Under the pieces are notes generated by a model that ran no database searches, was not told where the DNA came from, and saw only the letters and a program-made list of their open reading frames with translations. Of a stretch of DNA of 11,635 bases, positions 5,610 through 11,635 are shown in pieces. The stretch's first letter is position 1. Every line of letters begins with the position of its first letter. The DNA is taken from the NCBI GenBank assembly GCA_003454335.1, contig DMKK01000272.1:1-11635 (forward strand). Direction: 5' to 3'. Source of the DNA: Gammaproteobacteria bacterium. Its GTDB lineage: Bacteria > Pseudomonadota > Gammaproteobacteria > UBA9214. The position numbers were made by a program, and so were the translations under genes.

Positions 5610-7328
5610 TTAGCCCGTCTGTTTCGTCCTTTTCTTTGAGGGTTTGTCCGCCCGGGGATTGCCGGCCAGTTGCATCATCTCGCGTGCATGCTCACGGGTT
5701 TGTTTGGTGATCTTTACACCGCCGAGCATGCGTGCCAGTTCATCAACGCGCTCCTCTTCATTTAGTGTGCGTATGCGCGTGCGCGTGGACTCTTCGCCGG
5801 AGAGCTTGGTGACCTGCATTTGCTGGTTTGCGAGTGCGGCGACCTGGGGCAGGTGGGTCACGCACAGCACCTGCCGCTCGGTGCCCAGGGCGCGCAGTTT
5901 CTGTCCGACAATTTCAGCAACACCGCCGCCTATACCGCTGTCAACTTCATCAAAGATCATTGTCGGGATGGTTGCACCGCCGGCAGAGATTACCTGGATG
6001 GAAAGGCTGACGCGTGACAGTTCGCCGCCCGAGGCAACTTTACTCAACGGCTGCACCGGCTGGCCGGTATTGGCGCTGACCATAAACTCGATATCCTCCA
6101 GGCCGTGGCTGCCAGGGGAAGGGTCCTTGCGGGTCTTGATGCTGACCTCGAAAACCCCGCCTTTCATCCCCAGTGTTTGCATGGAGGCGGTGATCTCCTT
6201 GTTGAAAGTCCTGGCCGCCTTCCTGCGTTTGCCGCTCAGTTGCTTTGCGGTAGCAAGCCAGGTCTGCTCCAGACTTGCCAGCTTTGCCTGCAGGGCATCA
6301 CGGTGCTGATCGGCATTTTCTATATGCTCCAGTTCCAGGCGAATATTTGTTTCGATCTCCGGCAGATCCCCGGGGGTGCAGCGGTGTTTGCGTGCCAGGT
6401 CATGCAGTAAACCGGTGCGTTGTTCCAGCCACTGCAGTCTTTCCGGATCAATTTCGAGGCTGTCGGAATAGTTGCGGAGCGTGTCGGTGCCTTCCTGTAC
6501 GAGGACGGCTGCCTCATCCAGCAAGCGGGTGGTTTCCTCCAGTCGGCTGTCAAGCGCGGACAGTTCCTTCAGTTGCTCCAGTGTCTTGCTGATCAGGATA
6601 TAGGCGGAGTTTCCCTCCTCGGCGTCCAGCCGGTTGAGTGCCTGCTGGCTGGCCGCAAGGAGGTGCCCCGCATTTGCCTGGCGGGCATGTTCGGCATCGA
6701 TGTTCCTGATTGCTTCGCTGCTTAGTTCCAGTGCTTCCAGTTCCTGGAGCTGGTAGCGCAGCAAATCAAGTCGTGCATCGCGTTCTGCAGCATCGCTGAT
6801 GACCGCTTCCAGTCCCTGTATGGCTGCCTTCCAGTCGTTGTAGATTGAGCCTGTTTGGGACAGCAGTTTTTGATGGCCGCCAAAGGCATCGAGTAATTCC
6901 CGCTGCACGTCACTGCGCAGCAACGACTGGTGCTCGTGTTGTCCATGGATGTCGACCAGCAGTTCGCCGAGCTCACGCAGTGATTGCATGGGGGCGGTCT
7001 GGCCATTAATGTAACCACGGGTACGGCCCTCCCGGCTGATGATGCGTCGCAGCTGGCACTCACCCTCCATGTCCAGGTCCCGCTGTACCAGCCAGGTAGT
7101 GGCGCCGGCATTATCGCGGATATCAAATCCGGCAGAGATTTCTGCGCGCTCGCAGCCGTGTCTTACGACGGAGCTGTCGGCACGGTCGCCAAGCACCAGT
7201 CCCAGTGCGTCGACCAGAATGGATTTGCCGGCACCGGTTTCACCGGTGAGTGCGGTCATGCCGGCTGTCAGTTCCACGTCGATCTCATCGACAATGGCCA
7301 GGTTACGAACGTGTATATGTGTCAGCAT
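5610..7328 (-). CDS. recN: DNA repair protein RecN
   Basis: SMC-like ATPase acting early in recombinational repair of double-strand breaks. At 572 residues it is close to the E. coli protein (553). The N-terminus MLTHIHVRNLAIVDE is typical. Walker A is GETGAGKS (29-36), the Q-loop region is VDIHGQHEHQ (125-134), and a long coiled-coil region rich in Glu, Gln, Leu and Ala runs about 155-375. The ABC signature is VASGGELSR (431-439), Walker B is MIFDEVDSG (457-465), and the H-loop is THLPQVAA (491-498). All catalytic motifs are intact. The C-terminal end is a basic KPSKKRTKQTG tail. It lies 56 bp downstream of nadK on the same strand, the usual nadK-recN order. No LexA box or strong Shine-Dalgarno sequence is visible in that gap, so read-through from nadK is likely. 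Confidence 0.97.
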   Translation of the reverse strand: MLTHIHVRNLAIVDEIDVELTAGMTALTGETGAGKSILVDALGLVLGDRADSSVVRHGCERAEISAGFDIRDNAGATTWLVQRDLDMEGECQLRRIISREGRTRGYINGQTAPMQSLRELGELLVDIHGQHEHQSLLRSDVQRELLDAFGGHQKLLSQTGSIYNDWKAAIQGLEAVISDAAERDARLDLLRYQLQELEALELSSEAIRNIDAEHARQANAGHLLAASQQALNRLDAEEGNSAYILISKTLEQLKELSALDSRLEETTRLLDEAAVLVQEGTDTLRNYSDSLEIDPERLQWLEQRTGLLHDLARKHRCTPGDLPEIETNIRLELEHIENADQHRDALQAKLASLEQTWLATAKQLSGKRRKAARTFNKEITASMQTLGMKGGVFEVSIKTRKDPSPGSHGLEDIEFMVSANTGQPVQPLSKVASGGELSRVSLSIQVISAGGATIPTMIFDEVDSGIGGGVAEIVGQKLRALGTERQVLCVTHLPQVAALANQQMQVTKLSGEESTRTRIRTLNEEERVDELARMLGGVKITKQTREHAREMMQLAGNPRADKPSKKRTKQTG

Positions 7329-7384
7329 CTGTCAGCCAGTTTCAGGATGAACCGGGAGGTGTCGCAGGTACCACAGGTGTTTGC

Positions 7385-8260
7385 TCAAGGCTGTTCGCTC
7401 CAGCCCAGTTTTTCACGCAGTACGGCGAAATAATCGTGTCCCGGCGGATGCAGCAGGCGCAGGGGATGCCGGTGTTTGCGAATGGTGATGTGATCACCCG
7501 CTTCCAGTGAGTGACTGATCTGGCCGTCGCAGGAAACCGTGGCTTCCTGTGCGCCCTTGTGGACGATGATTTTAATGACCGATTCATCATGCACCACGAT
7601 GGGACGGTTGCTGAGTGTGTGCGGACAAATCGGTACCAGTGTAATGGCGTCCAGTTTCGGGTGCAGGATCGGACCGCCACCGGAGAGCGCGTAGGCAGTG
7701 GAACCGGTGGGTGTGGAAATGATCAGGCCATCGGAGCGATTGGTGTTGAGAAAAAAATCGTCAATCCAGGTGTCGAGCTCAATCATGCGAGCAACATCCT
7801 TTTTGTGCACGACGACGTCATTCAGTGCCGATGTTTCGCTGAGCAGGTCGTTATTCCGGGTCACCGTTGCGTGCAGCAGGGTGCGTTCTTCCTCAATGAA
7901 GTCACCGGCAAGGATCTTGTCCAGTTGCTGCGTCATGTCTTCGGGCGAGACGTCGACCAGAAAACCCAGTCGCCCCAGGTTGACGCCGAGCACGGCAATG
8001 CCGGATTCCGCCAGGCTGCGGGCGGCATTCAGCAGGGTGCCATCGCCACCCACCACAATGGCCAGGCTGCAGGTGTCTGCCAGGATTTTGCGGTCAACCA
8101 CGGGGTGGCGGGGTGCCGGGAATATGCTGGCGATATCCTCGTCCAGCCGGATCTCTGCCTGTTGCTGTTCCAGATAGGCTGCCAGGGCACGCAAGGTCAG
8201 CGACACATTCCGGTCTTCTGACTTGCCGAGCAGTCCTATGCGCTTGAAATAAGGTTTCAT
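7385..8260 (-). CDS. nadK: NAD kinase
   Basis: Cytoplasmic enzyme that phosphorylates NAD+ to NADP+ using ATP or polyphosphate. The start at 8260 (MKPYFKRIGLLGK) gives 291 residues, practically the E. coli length. An ATG at 8269 or GTG at 8281 would add four or seven residues, and none has a clear Shine-Dalgarno sequence. The catalytic GGDGT motif is at 71-75 (VVGGDGTLLNAARS), followed by GVNLGRLGFLVD. Later come the conserved ALNDVVVHK and the NAD-binding TPTGSTAYALSGGGP. The C-terminal domain is beta-rich and complete. First gene of a nadK-recN unit. It is divergent from hrcA; the space between them holds a CIRCE operator, so nadK could feel HrcA binding. Confidence 0.96.
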   Translation of the reverse strand: MKPYFKRIGLLGKSEDRNVSLTLRALAAYLEQQQAEIRLDEDIASIFPAPRHPVVDRKILADTCSLAIVVGGDGTLLNAARSLAESGIAVLGVNLGRLGFLVDVSPEDMTQQLDKILAGDFIEEERTLLHATVTRNNDLLSETSALNDVVVHKKDVARMIELDTWIDDFFLNTNRSDGLIISTPTGSTAYALSGGGPILHPKLDAITLVPICPHTLSNRPIVVHDESVIKIIVHKGAQEATVSCDGQISHSLEAGDHITIRKHRHPLRLLHPPGHDYFAVLREKLGWSEQP

Positions 8261-8287
8261 AATTGACATGGAAACTAACACGGCGCA

Positions 8288-8316
8288 GTGAGAGCGCCAA
8301 CTATTTGCGATAGAAT
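8288..8316 (+). promoter_or_regulatory. Candidate sigma-70 promoter of hrcA
   Basis: GTGAGA (8288-8293, four of six matches to TTGACA), a 17-base spacer, then TAGAAT (8311-8316, five of six matches to TATAAT). The expected start of transcription near 8323 lies within the CIRCE operator, the usual geometry for HrcA repression. This leaves a leader of about 70 bases before hrcA. Confidence 0.5.
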
Positions 8317-8330
8317 TGGCATTCTATCGC
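8307..8330. repeat. Perfect 10-bp inverted repeat overlapping the CIRCE left arm
   Basis: GCGATAGAAT (8307-8316) and ATTCTATCGC (8321-8330) are exact reverse complements around a four-base TGGC loop. It covers the proposed hrcA -10 box and the left half of CIRCE, so the two palindromes are mutually exclusive as hairpins. It also places a TAGAAT box on the minus strand facing nadK, though no matching -35 was found. Confidence 0.85.
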
Positions 8331-8342
8331 GTGGAGTGCCAA
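8316..8342 (+). promoter_or_regulatory. CIRCE operator (HrcA binding site)
   Basis: TTGGCATTC (8316-8324), nine spacer bases, GAGTGCCAA (8334-8342). The arms are inverted complements at eight of nine positions, and the 9-N9-9 layout is exactly that of the CIRCE consensus TTAGCACTC-N9-GAGTGCTAA. The differences are a G in place of A in each arm (compensated on both sides) and one T for C in the left arm. It sits directly upstream of hrcA in the hrcA-nadK divergent region, so autoregulation by HrcA is expected. Confidence 0.9.
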
Positions 8343-8393
8343 ATGCATTATCATGTGGGCGCGATTTCTCTGCCAGCGGCATGACGTGACAAT

Positions 8394-9437
8394 ATGACCA
8401 ACGAACGCTCCGATCTTTCTGAACGCGCCCAGCTGATGCTGAGGGCGTTGATCGATCGCTATGTACTTGATGGTCAGCCCGTGGGTTCCCGTACCCTGGC
8501 GCGCGAAGCCGGCCTTGATCTGAGTCCGGCAACCGTGCGTAATGTCATGTCCGATCTGGAAGCGCTGGGATTTGTCTGCTCGCCGCACACCTCGGCAGGC
8601 CGGGTTCCCACTGTGCAGGGCTACCGTTTTTTCGTCGACACCTTGCTGCAAGTGCAGCCACTGGATGAGCGTGCCATTGCCAATATGCGCCTGGAGCTTT
8701 TGCTCGACCAGACACCGAAGGACCTGGTGGAGTCGGCGTCCGGTTTGCTGTCAGGCATTACACAACTGGCCGGTGTTGTGACGCTGCCCCGCCAGGAGCA
8801 TGCACTGTTCAAACGTGTTGAGTTTCTGGGGCTTACAGGGAAGCGGGTGCTTGCCATTCTGGTCACCGGTGAAGACGAGGTGCAGAACCGCATCCTCTCC
8901 ACGGAGAAACAACACAGTGCCGCCGAGTTGCAGCAGGCATCGAATTATCTGAATGAACTGTTTGCCGGCAAGGACCTCTCGGCAGTGCGCGCCACGTTGC
9001 TGCACGAGATGCAGGAAACCCGCACCCATATGAACAGCATGATGGTCACTGCCATGCACATGGCTGACCAGGTGCTGGAAAAGAACCAGGATGAAGATTA
9101 CGTGATGGCCGGGCAGACAAACCTGATGGAATTTCAGGAGCTGTGCGATATTGAGAAGTTGCGCAAACTGTTCGATGCCTTCAATACCAAGCGCGACATG
9201 CTGCACTTGCTGGATCAGTGTGTCCACAGTGAGGGTATCCAGATATTTATAGGCGATGAGTCCGGGTACGGAATGCTGGATGAATGCAGCCTGGTAACCG
9301 CACCGTATGCGGTTGATGGCGAGATACTGGGGGTGCTGGGAGTTATTGGGCCGACGCGCATGGCCTATGACCGTGTGATCCCGATTGTGGATGCAACGGC
9401 CCGCTTGCTGGGGGCGGCCTTGAATCAGAAGGAATAA
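8394..9437 (+). CDS. hrcA: Heat-inducible transcription repressor HrcA
   Basis: Repressor of class I heat-shock genes that binds CIRCE and depends on GroEL for activity in the systems studied. It has 347 residues, the normal length. The N-terminal winged helix spans about 5-85, with LSPATVRNVMSDLEALGFV (43-61) as the recognition region, then SPHTSAGRVPTVQGYRFFVD (63-82), a strong family signature. The middle contains the GAF-like and dimerisation regions, and the end has GIQIFIGDESGYGMLDECSL and GVLGVIGPTRMAYDRVIP. No good Shine-Dalgarno sequence precedes the ATG at 8394. The last codons overlap a sigma-32-type promoter for grpE. First gene of hrcA-grpE-dnaK. Enteric bacteria lack HrcA, which helps place the organism. 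Confidence 0.97.
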   Translation: MTNERSDLSERAQLMLRALIDRYVLDGQPVGSRTLAREAGLDLSPATVRNVMSDLEALGFVCSPHTSAGRVPTVQGYRFFVDTLLQVQPLDERAIANMRLELLLDQTPKDLVESASGLLSGITQLAGVVTLPRQEHALFKRVEFLGLTGKRVLAILVTGEDEVQNRILSTEKQHSAAELQQASNYLNELFAGKDLSAVRATLLHEMQETRTHMNSMMVTAMHMADQVLEKNQDEDYVMAGQTNLMEFQELCDIEKLRKLFDAFNTKRDMLHLLDQCVHSEGIQIFIGDESGYGMLDECSLVTAPYAVDGEILGVLGVIGPTRMAYDRVIPIVDATARLLGAALNQKE

Positions 9438-9446
9438 ACCCCATAT
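9419..9446 (+). promoter_or_regulatory. Sigma-32-type heat-shock promoter of grpE
   Basis: CTTGAA (9419-9424), 14 bases, then CCCCATAT (9439-9446). Both boxes match the E. coli RpoH consensus (CTTGAAA and CCCCATNT) and the spacing is in the accepted range. The -35 box lies in the last codons of hrcA and the -10 box begins two bases after the hrcA stop. Predicted leader to grpE is about 70 bases and contains a small palindrome, GGGCAG-G-CTGCCC (9471-9483). Confidence 0.75.
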
Positions 9447-9522
9447 TGTCAGCAGGTGATTGGGTGTGCGGGGCAGGCTGCCCTGACGATTCGAAAAATT
9501 ATCAGGAGTATGGAGTAACTGT

Positions 9523-10092
9523 ATGTCTGAGAAAGAGAATATTGTGGATGATGGCCGTGAAGAATGGGTTCAGGAAAGTGCTGAAGAAGCGTCGGGCGGG
9601 GCTGAAGGTGAGGTGCCTGATCATGCTGAATTGACCGCCCTGCTGGAAGATGCGCGGGGCAAGGCAGATACGCACTGGGATCAGGTGGTGCGCCTGCAGG
9701 CCGAAATGGACAACCTGCGCAAGCGTTCCGAGCGAGATCTCGCCAGCGCCCACAAGTTTGCCCTGGAGCGTTTTGCCAACGAGTTGTTGCCGGTTAAAGA
9801 CAGCCTGGAAATGGGGTTGGCGGCATTCACAGTGGAAAATGCCGACCCGGAAAAGCTGAAAGAGGGTGTTGAGCTAACCCTGCAGATGCTGGAGGCGGCC
9901 ATGGAGAAGTCGGCCATTACGGAAGTGAATCCGGAGAATGAAAGTTTCAATCCCGAATTTCACCAGGCCATGTCCATGCAGGAACGCGATGATGTCCCGC
10001 CAAATACAGTGGTAACCGTGGTACAGAAAGGCTACCTGCTGAACGGGCGACTGATTCGCCCGGCCATGGTGATTGTCTCGAAAGCACCTTAA
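9523..10092 (+). CDS. grpE: Nucleotide exchange factor GrpE
   Basis: Co-chaperone that releases ADP from DnaK and thereby resets the DnaK-DnaJ cycle. It has 189 residues, close to E. coli GrpE (197). An acidic, flexible N-terminus (about 1-35) is followed by a long dimerisation helix (about 36-90, with QVVRLQAEMDNLRKRSERD). The four-helix region contains FANELLPVKDSLEMGL, and the C-terminal beta-wing holds the signature from FNPEFHQAM (142-150) through NTVVTVVQKGYLLNGRLIRP (161-180). GGAG seven bases before the ATG at 9523 supports the start. It lies 85 bp after hrcA and 293 bp before dnaK; a hairpin repeat and a second heat-shock promoter occupy that gap. Confidence 0.97.
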   Translation: MSEKENIVDDGREEWVQESAEEASGGAEGEVPDHAELTALLEDARGKADTHWDQVVRLQAEMDNLRKRSERDLASAHKFALERFANELLPVKDSLEMGLAAFTVENADPEKLKEGVELTLQMLEAAMEKSAITEVNPENESFNPEFHQAMSMQERDDVPPNTVVTVVQKGYLLNGRLIRPAMVIVSKAP

Positions 10093-10152
10093 GTAAGCTT
10101 TTTAACCTGATGCTAAAGAAGCAACAGGCTGGGCGGCAGATATTATTTAATA

Positions 10153-10232
10153 GCCACGAAATACACGGAAGAACACGGAAATATAAATGCTTTAATAGCA
10201 ATTCTTTCGTGTTCTCCCGTGGATTCCGTGGC
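10153..10232. repeat. CCACGGAA-type hairpin repeat, copy 3 (80 bp)
   Basis: Lies between grpE and dnaK. The left arm (10153-10182) holds CACGAAA, CACGGAA and CACGGAA units in 10-base phase; the right arm is their inverted complement ending in GTGGC, with about five mismatches in 30 bp. Read on the minus strand, its centre (CTATTAAAGCATTTAT) aligns with the centre of copy 1 (CTATAAAGGCATTTAT), so this copy is inverted relative to copy 1. On the + strand it is followed by AATAATTTTTGTTTT, so it could act as a terminator or attenuator after grpE. Confidence 0.9.
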
Positions 10233-10291
10233 AATAATTTTTGTTTTACTCAGATTGAACCAGAACCAGAAAAACTAAATACCGGGGCGGG

Positions 10292-10320
10292 CTTGATTTT
10301 CCTTATTATCGACCCCAACT
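10292..10320 (+). promoter_or_regulatory. Sigma-32-type heat-shock promoter of dnaK
   Basis: CTTGAT (10292-10297), 15 bases, CCCCAACT (10313-10320). The -35 box is the same hexamer as remembered for the E. coli dnaK P1 promoter, and the -10 box keeps CCCCA but has A for T next. Predicted transcripts would start near 10327 and reach dnaK with a leader of about 60 bases. It lies downstream of the copy 3 hairpin, so dnaK could be expressed independently of grpE. Confidence 0.65.
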
Positions 10321-10385
10321 TAAGGGTAATGGCGAATCAGGTTTAACTACATACATATCAGATATTTACTTGGAGATTAGAGAAA

Positions 10386-11635
10386 ATGGGAAAAATCATT
10401 GGAATCGACCTGGGTACCACCAACTCCTGTGTGGCGGTGATGGAGGGGGGCGAGGCCCGGGTAATCGAGAACAGCGAGGGTGATCGCACTACACCGTCCG
10501 TCGTCGGTTTTACCGATGGCGATGAGGTGCTGGTGGGCCAGGCAGCCAAACGCCAGGCGGTCACCAATCCCACCAATACCGTGTACGCGGTGAAGCGCCT
10601 GATCGGGCGTCGCTTTGATGAGGACGTGGTGCAGCGCGACATCGGCCTGGTGCCTTACTCCATCGTGAAGGCAGACAACGGTGATGCCTGGGTCGAGGCG
10701 CAGGGCAAGCGCATGGCGCCGCCCGAAGTATCTGCCCGGATCCTGCAGAAGATGAAAAGCACGGCAGAAGATTATCTCGGCGAGGAGGTCACCGAGGCTG
10801 TGATTACCGTACCGGCCTATTTTAATGACTCACAGCGCCAGGCGACCAAAGATGCCGGACGCATCGCCGGTCTGGACGTCAAGCGTATTATCAACGAGCC
10901 GACAGCGGCGGCGCTGGCCTATGGCATGGACAAGAAACGCGGTGACCAGAAGCTCGCCGTGTATGACCTGGGTGGCGGCACGTTTGACGTCTCCATTATC
11001 GAGATTGCCGATGTGGATGGTGAGCATCAGTTCGAGGTGTTGTCCACCAATGGTGATACCTTTTTGGGGGGTGAAGATTTTGACAAGCGCCTGATCGATT
11101 ACCTTGCCGATGAATTCAAGAAAGACCAGGGCATGGATTTGCGCGGTGATCCGCTGGCCATGCAGCGCCTGAAGGAAGGTGCCGAGAAGGCCAAGATCGA
11201 GTTGTCATCCAGTCAGCAGACGGATGTAAACCTGCCATATATCACGGCCGACGCCAGTGGCCCGAAGCACCTGAACATGAAGTTGACGCGTGCCAAGCTG
11301 GAATCACTGGTCGAAGACCTGATCGATCGCACCATTGACCCGTGCAAGCAGGCGCTCAAGGATGCCGGTCTGTCGGCGAGTGATGTCGACGACATTATCC
11401 TGGTTGGTGGTCAGACTCGCATGCCGAAGGTGCAGGAAGTGGTGCAGAATATCTTTGGCAAGGAACCCCGCAGGGACCTGAATCCGGACGAGGCAGTGGC
11501 GGTTGGCGCAGCAATTCAGGGCGGCGTACTCGGTGGTGATGTCAAGGACGTGCTGCTGCTCGACGTGACACCACTGTCACTGGGTATCGAGACGCTGGGT
11601 GGTGTAATGACCAAGCTGATCGAGAAGAACACCAC
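10386..11635 (+). CDS. dnaK: Molecular chaperone DnaK (Hsp70), 3' end outside window
   Basis: ATP-driven chaperone that binds exposed hydrophobic peptides together with DnaJ and GrpE. The frame is open from ATG 10386 (GGAG ten bases upstream) to the window edge: 416 complete codons of about 640. The whole ATPase domain is present: IGIDLGTTNSCVAV (5-18), K70, VPAYFNDSQRQATKDAG (142-158), NEPTAAALAYG (170-180), the phosphate loop VYDLGGGTFDVSII (192-205) with T199, and IILVGGQTRMP (337-347). The interdomain linker VLLLDVTPL (389-397) and the first strands of the substrate-binding domain follow before truncation. All key catalytic residues are retained. dnaJ would be expected next, beyond the window. 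Residue-by-residue similarity to E. coli DnaK is very high. Confidence 0.98.
   Translation, partial: MGKIIGIDLGTTNSCVAVMEGGEARVIENSEGDRTTPSVVGFTDGDEVLVGQAAKRQAVTNPTNTVYAVKRLIGRRFDEDVVQRDIGLVPYSIVKADNGDAWVEAQGKRMAPPEVSARILQKMKSTAEDYLGEEVTEAVITVPAYFNDSQRQATKDAGRIAGLDVKRIINEPTAAALAYGMDKKRGDQKLAVYDLGGGTFDVSIIEIADVDGEHQFEVLSTNGDTFLGGEDFDKRLIDYLADEFKKDQGMDLRGDPLAMQRLKEGAEKAKIELSSSQQTDVNLPYITADASGPKHLNMKLTRAKLESLVEDLIDRTIDPCKQALKDAGLSASDVDDIILVGGQTRMPKVQEVVQNIFGKEPRRDLNPDEAVAVGAAIQGGVLGGDVKDVLLLDVTPLSLGIETLGGVMTKLIEKNT

Noticed and set aside
7329..7384. Possible LexA box upstream of recN
   Set aside because: The minus strand has a CTGT in the nadK-recN gap, but the second half does not fit ACAG at the right spacing, so SOS control is not supported here.
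7511..8221. 236-codon open frame opposite nadK, and similar long frames opposite recN and the NSS gene
   Set aside because: They lie entirely antisense to well-recognised genes and show no domain, consistent with codon-bias shadows.
10110..10346. 78-codon open frame between grpE and dnaK
   Set aside because: It reads straight through the hairpin repeat and the dnaK promoter, with no ribosome site or family resemblance.

Overview
The window looks like a chromosomal housekeeping segment of a non-enteric gammaproteobacterium of moderate GC content. The gene order smpB - ratA - rnfH - bamE - fur - recN - nadK - hrcA - grpE - dnaK, with its alternating strands, matches the neighbourhood known from Pseudomonas (smpB, ratA, rnfH, omlA/bamE, fur, recN, grpE, dnaK) and, without fur and hrcA, from Escherichia coli. 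HrcA with a CIRCE operator excludes enterics and suggests a lineage such as Chromatiales, Thiotrichales or Xanthomonadales relatives; the genus cannot be named from the sequence.

Layout: (1) 2-637, 3' part of mlaC (+), whose signal-peptide region contains a 19-bp inverted repeat reaching the first base of the window. (2) 665-1576, an exported metallo-beta-lactamase-fold hydrolase (-). (3) 1577-1750, a gap holding an 82-bp hairpin repeat of the CCACGGAA type. (4) smpB (-), divergent from a three-gene + strand group: an NSS-family sodium symporter, ratA and rnfH. (5) bamE (-), convergent with rnfH across an 18-bp perfect palindrome that contains both stop codons, and divergent from fur (+). (6) fur convergent with recN across a second, aberrant 81-bp CCACGGAA element. 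(7) nadK-recN (-), divergent from hrcA-grpE-dnaK (+). A third, 80-bp CCACGGAA element separates grpE from dnaK. dnaK runs off the right edge after 416 codons.

The genes cover envelope maintenance (MlaC, BamE), ribosome rescue (SmpB), iron regulation (Fur), recombination repair (RecN), NADP supply (NadK) and protein folding (HrcA, GrpE, DnaK). The proteins themselves are ordinary. The interest is between genes. The heat-shock cluster shows layered control: a CIRCE operator over the hrcA promoter, and separate sigma-32-type promoters before grpE and before dnaK. The three CCACGGAA elements share ends and length (82, 81, 80 bp). Two of them also share their central loop, while the third has a different GC-rich hairpin in its middle. 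No complete novel multi-gene system is visible.
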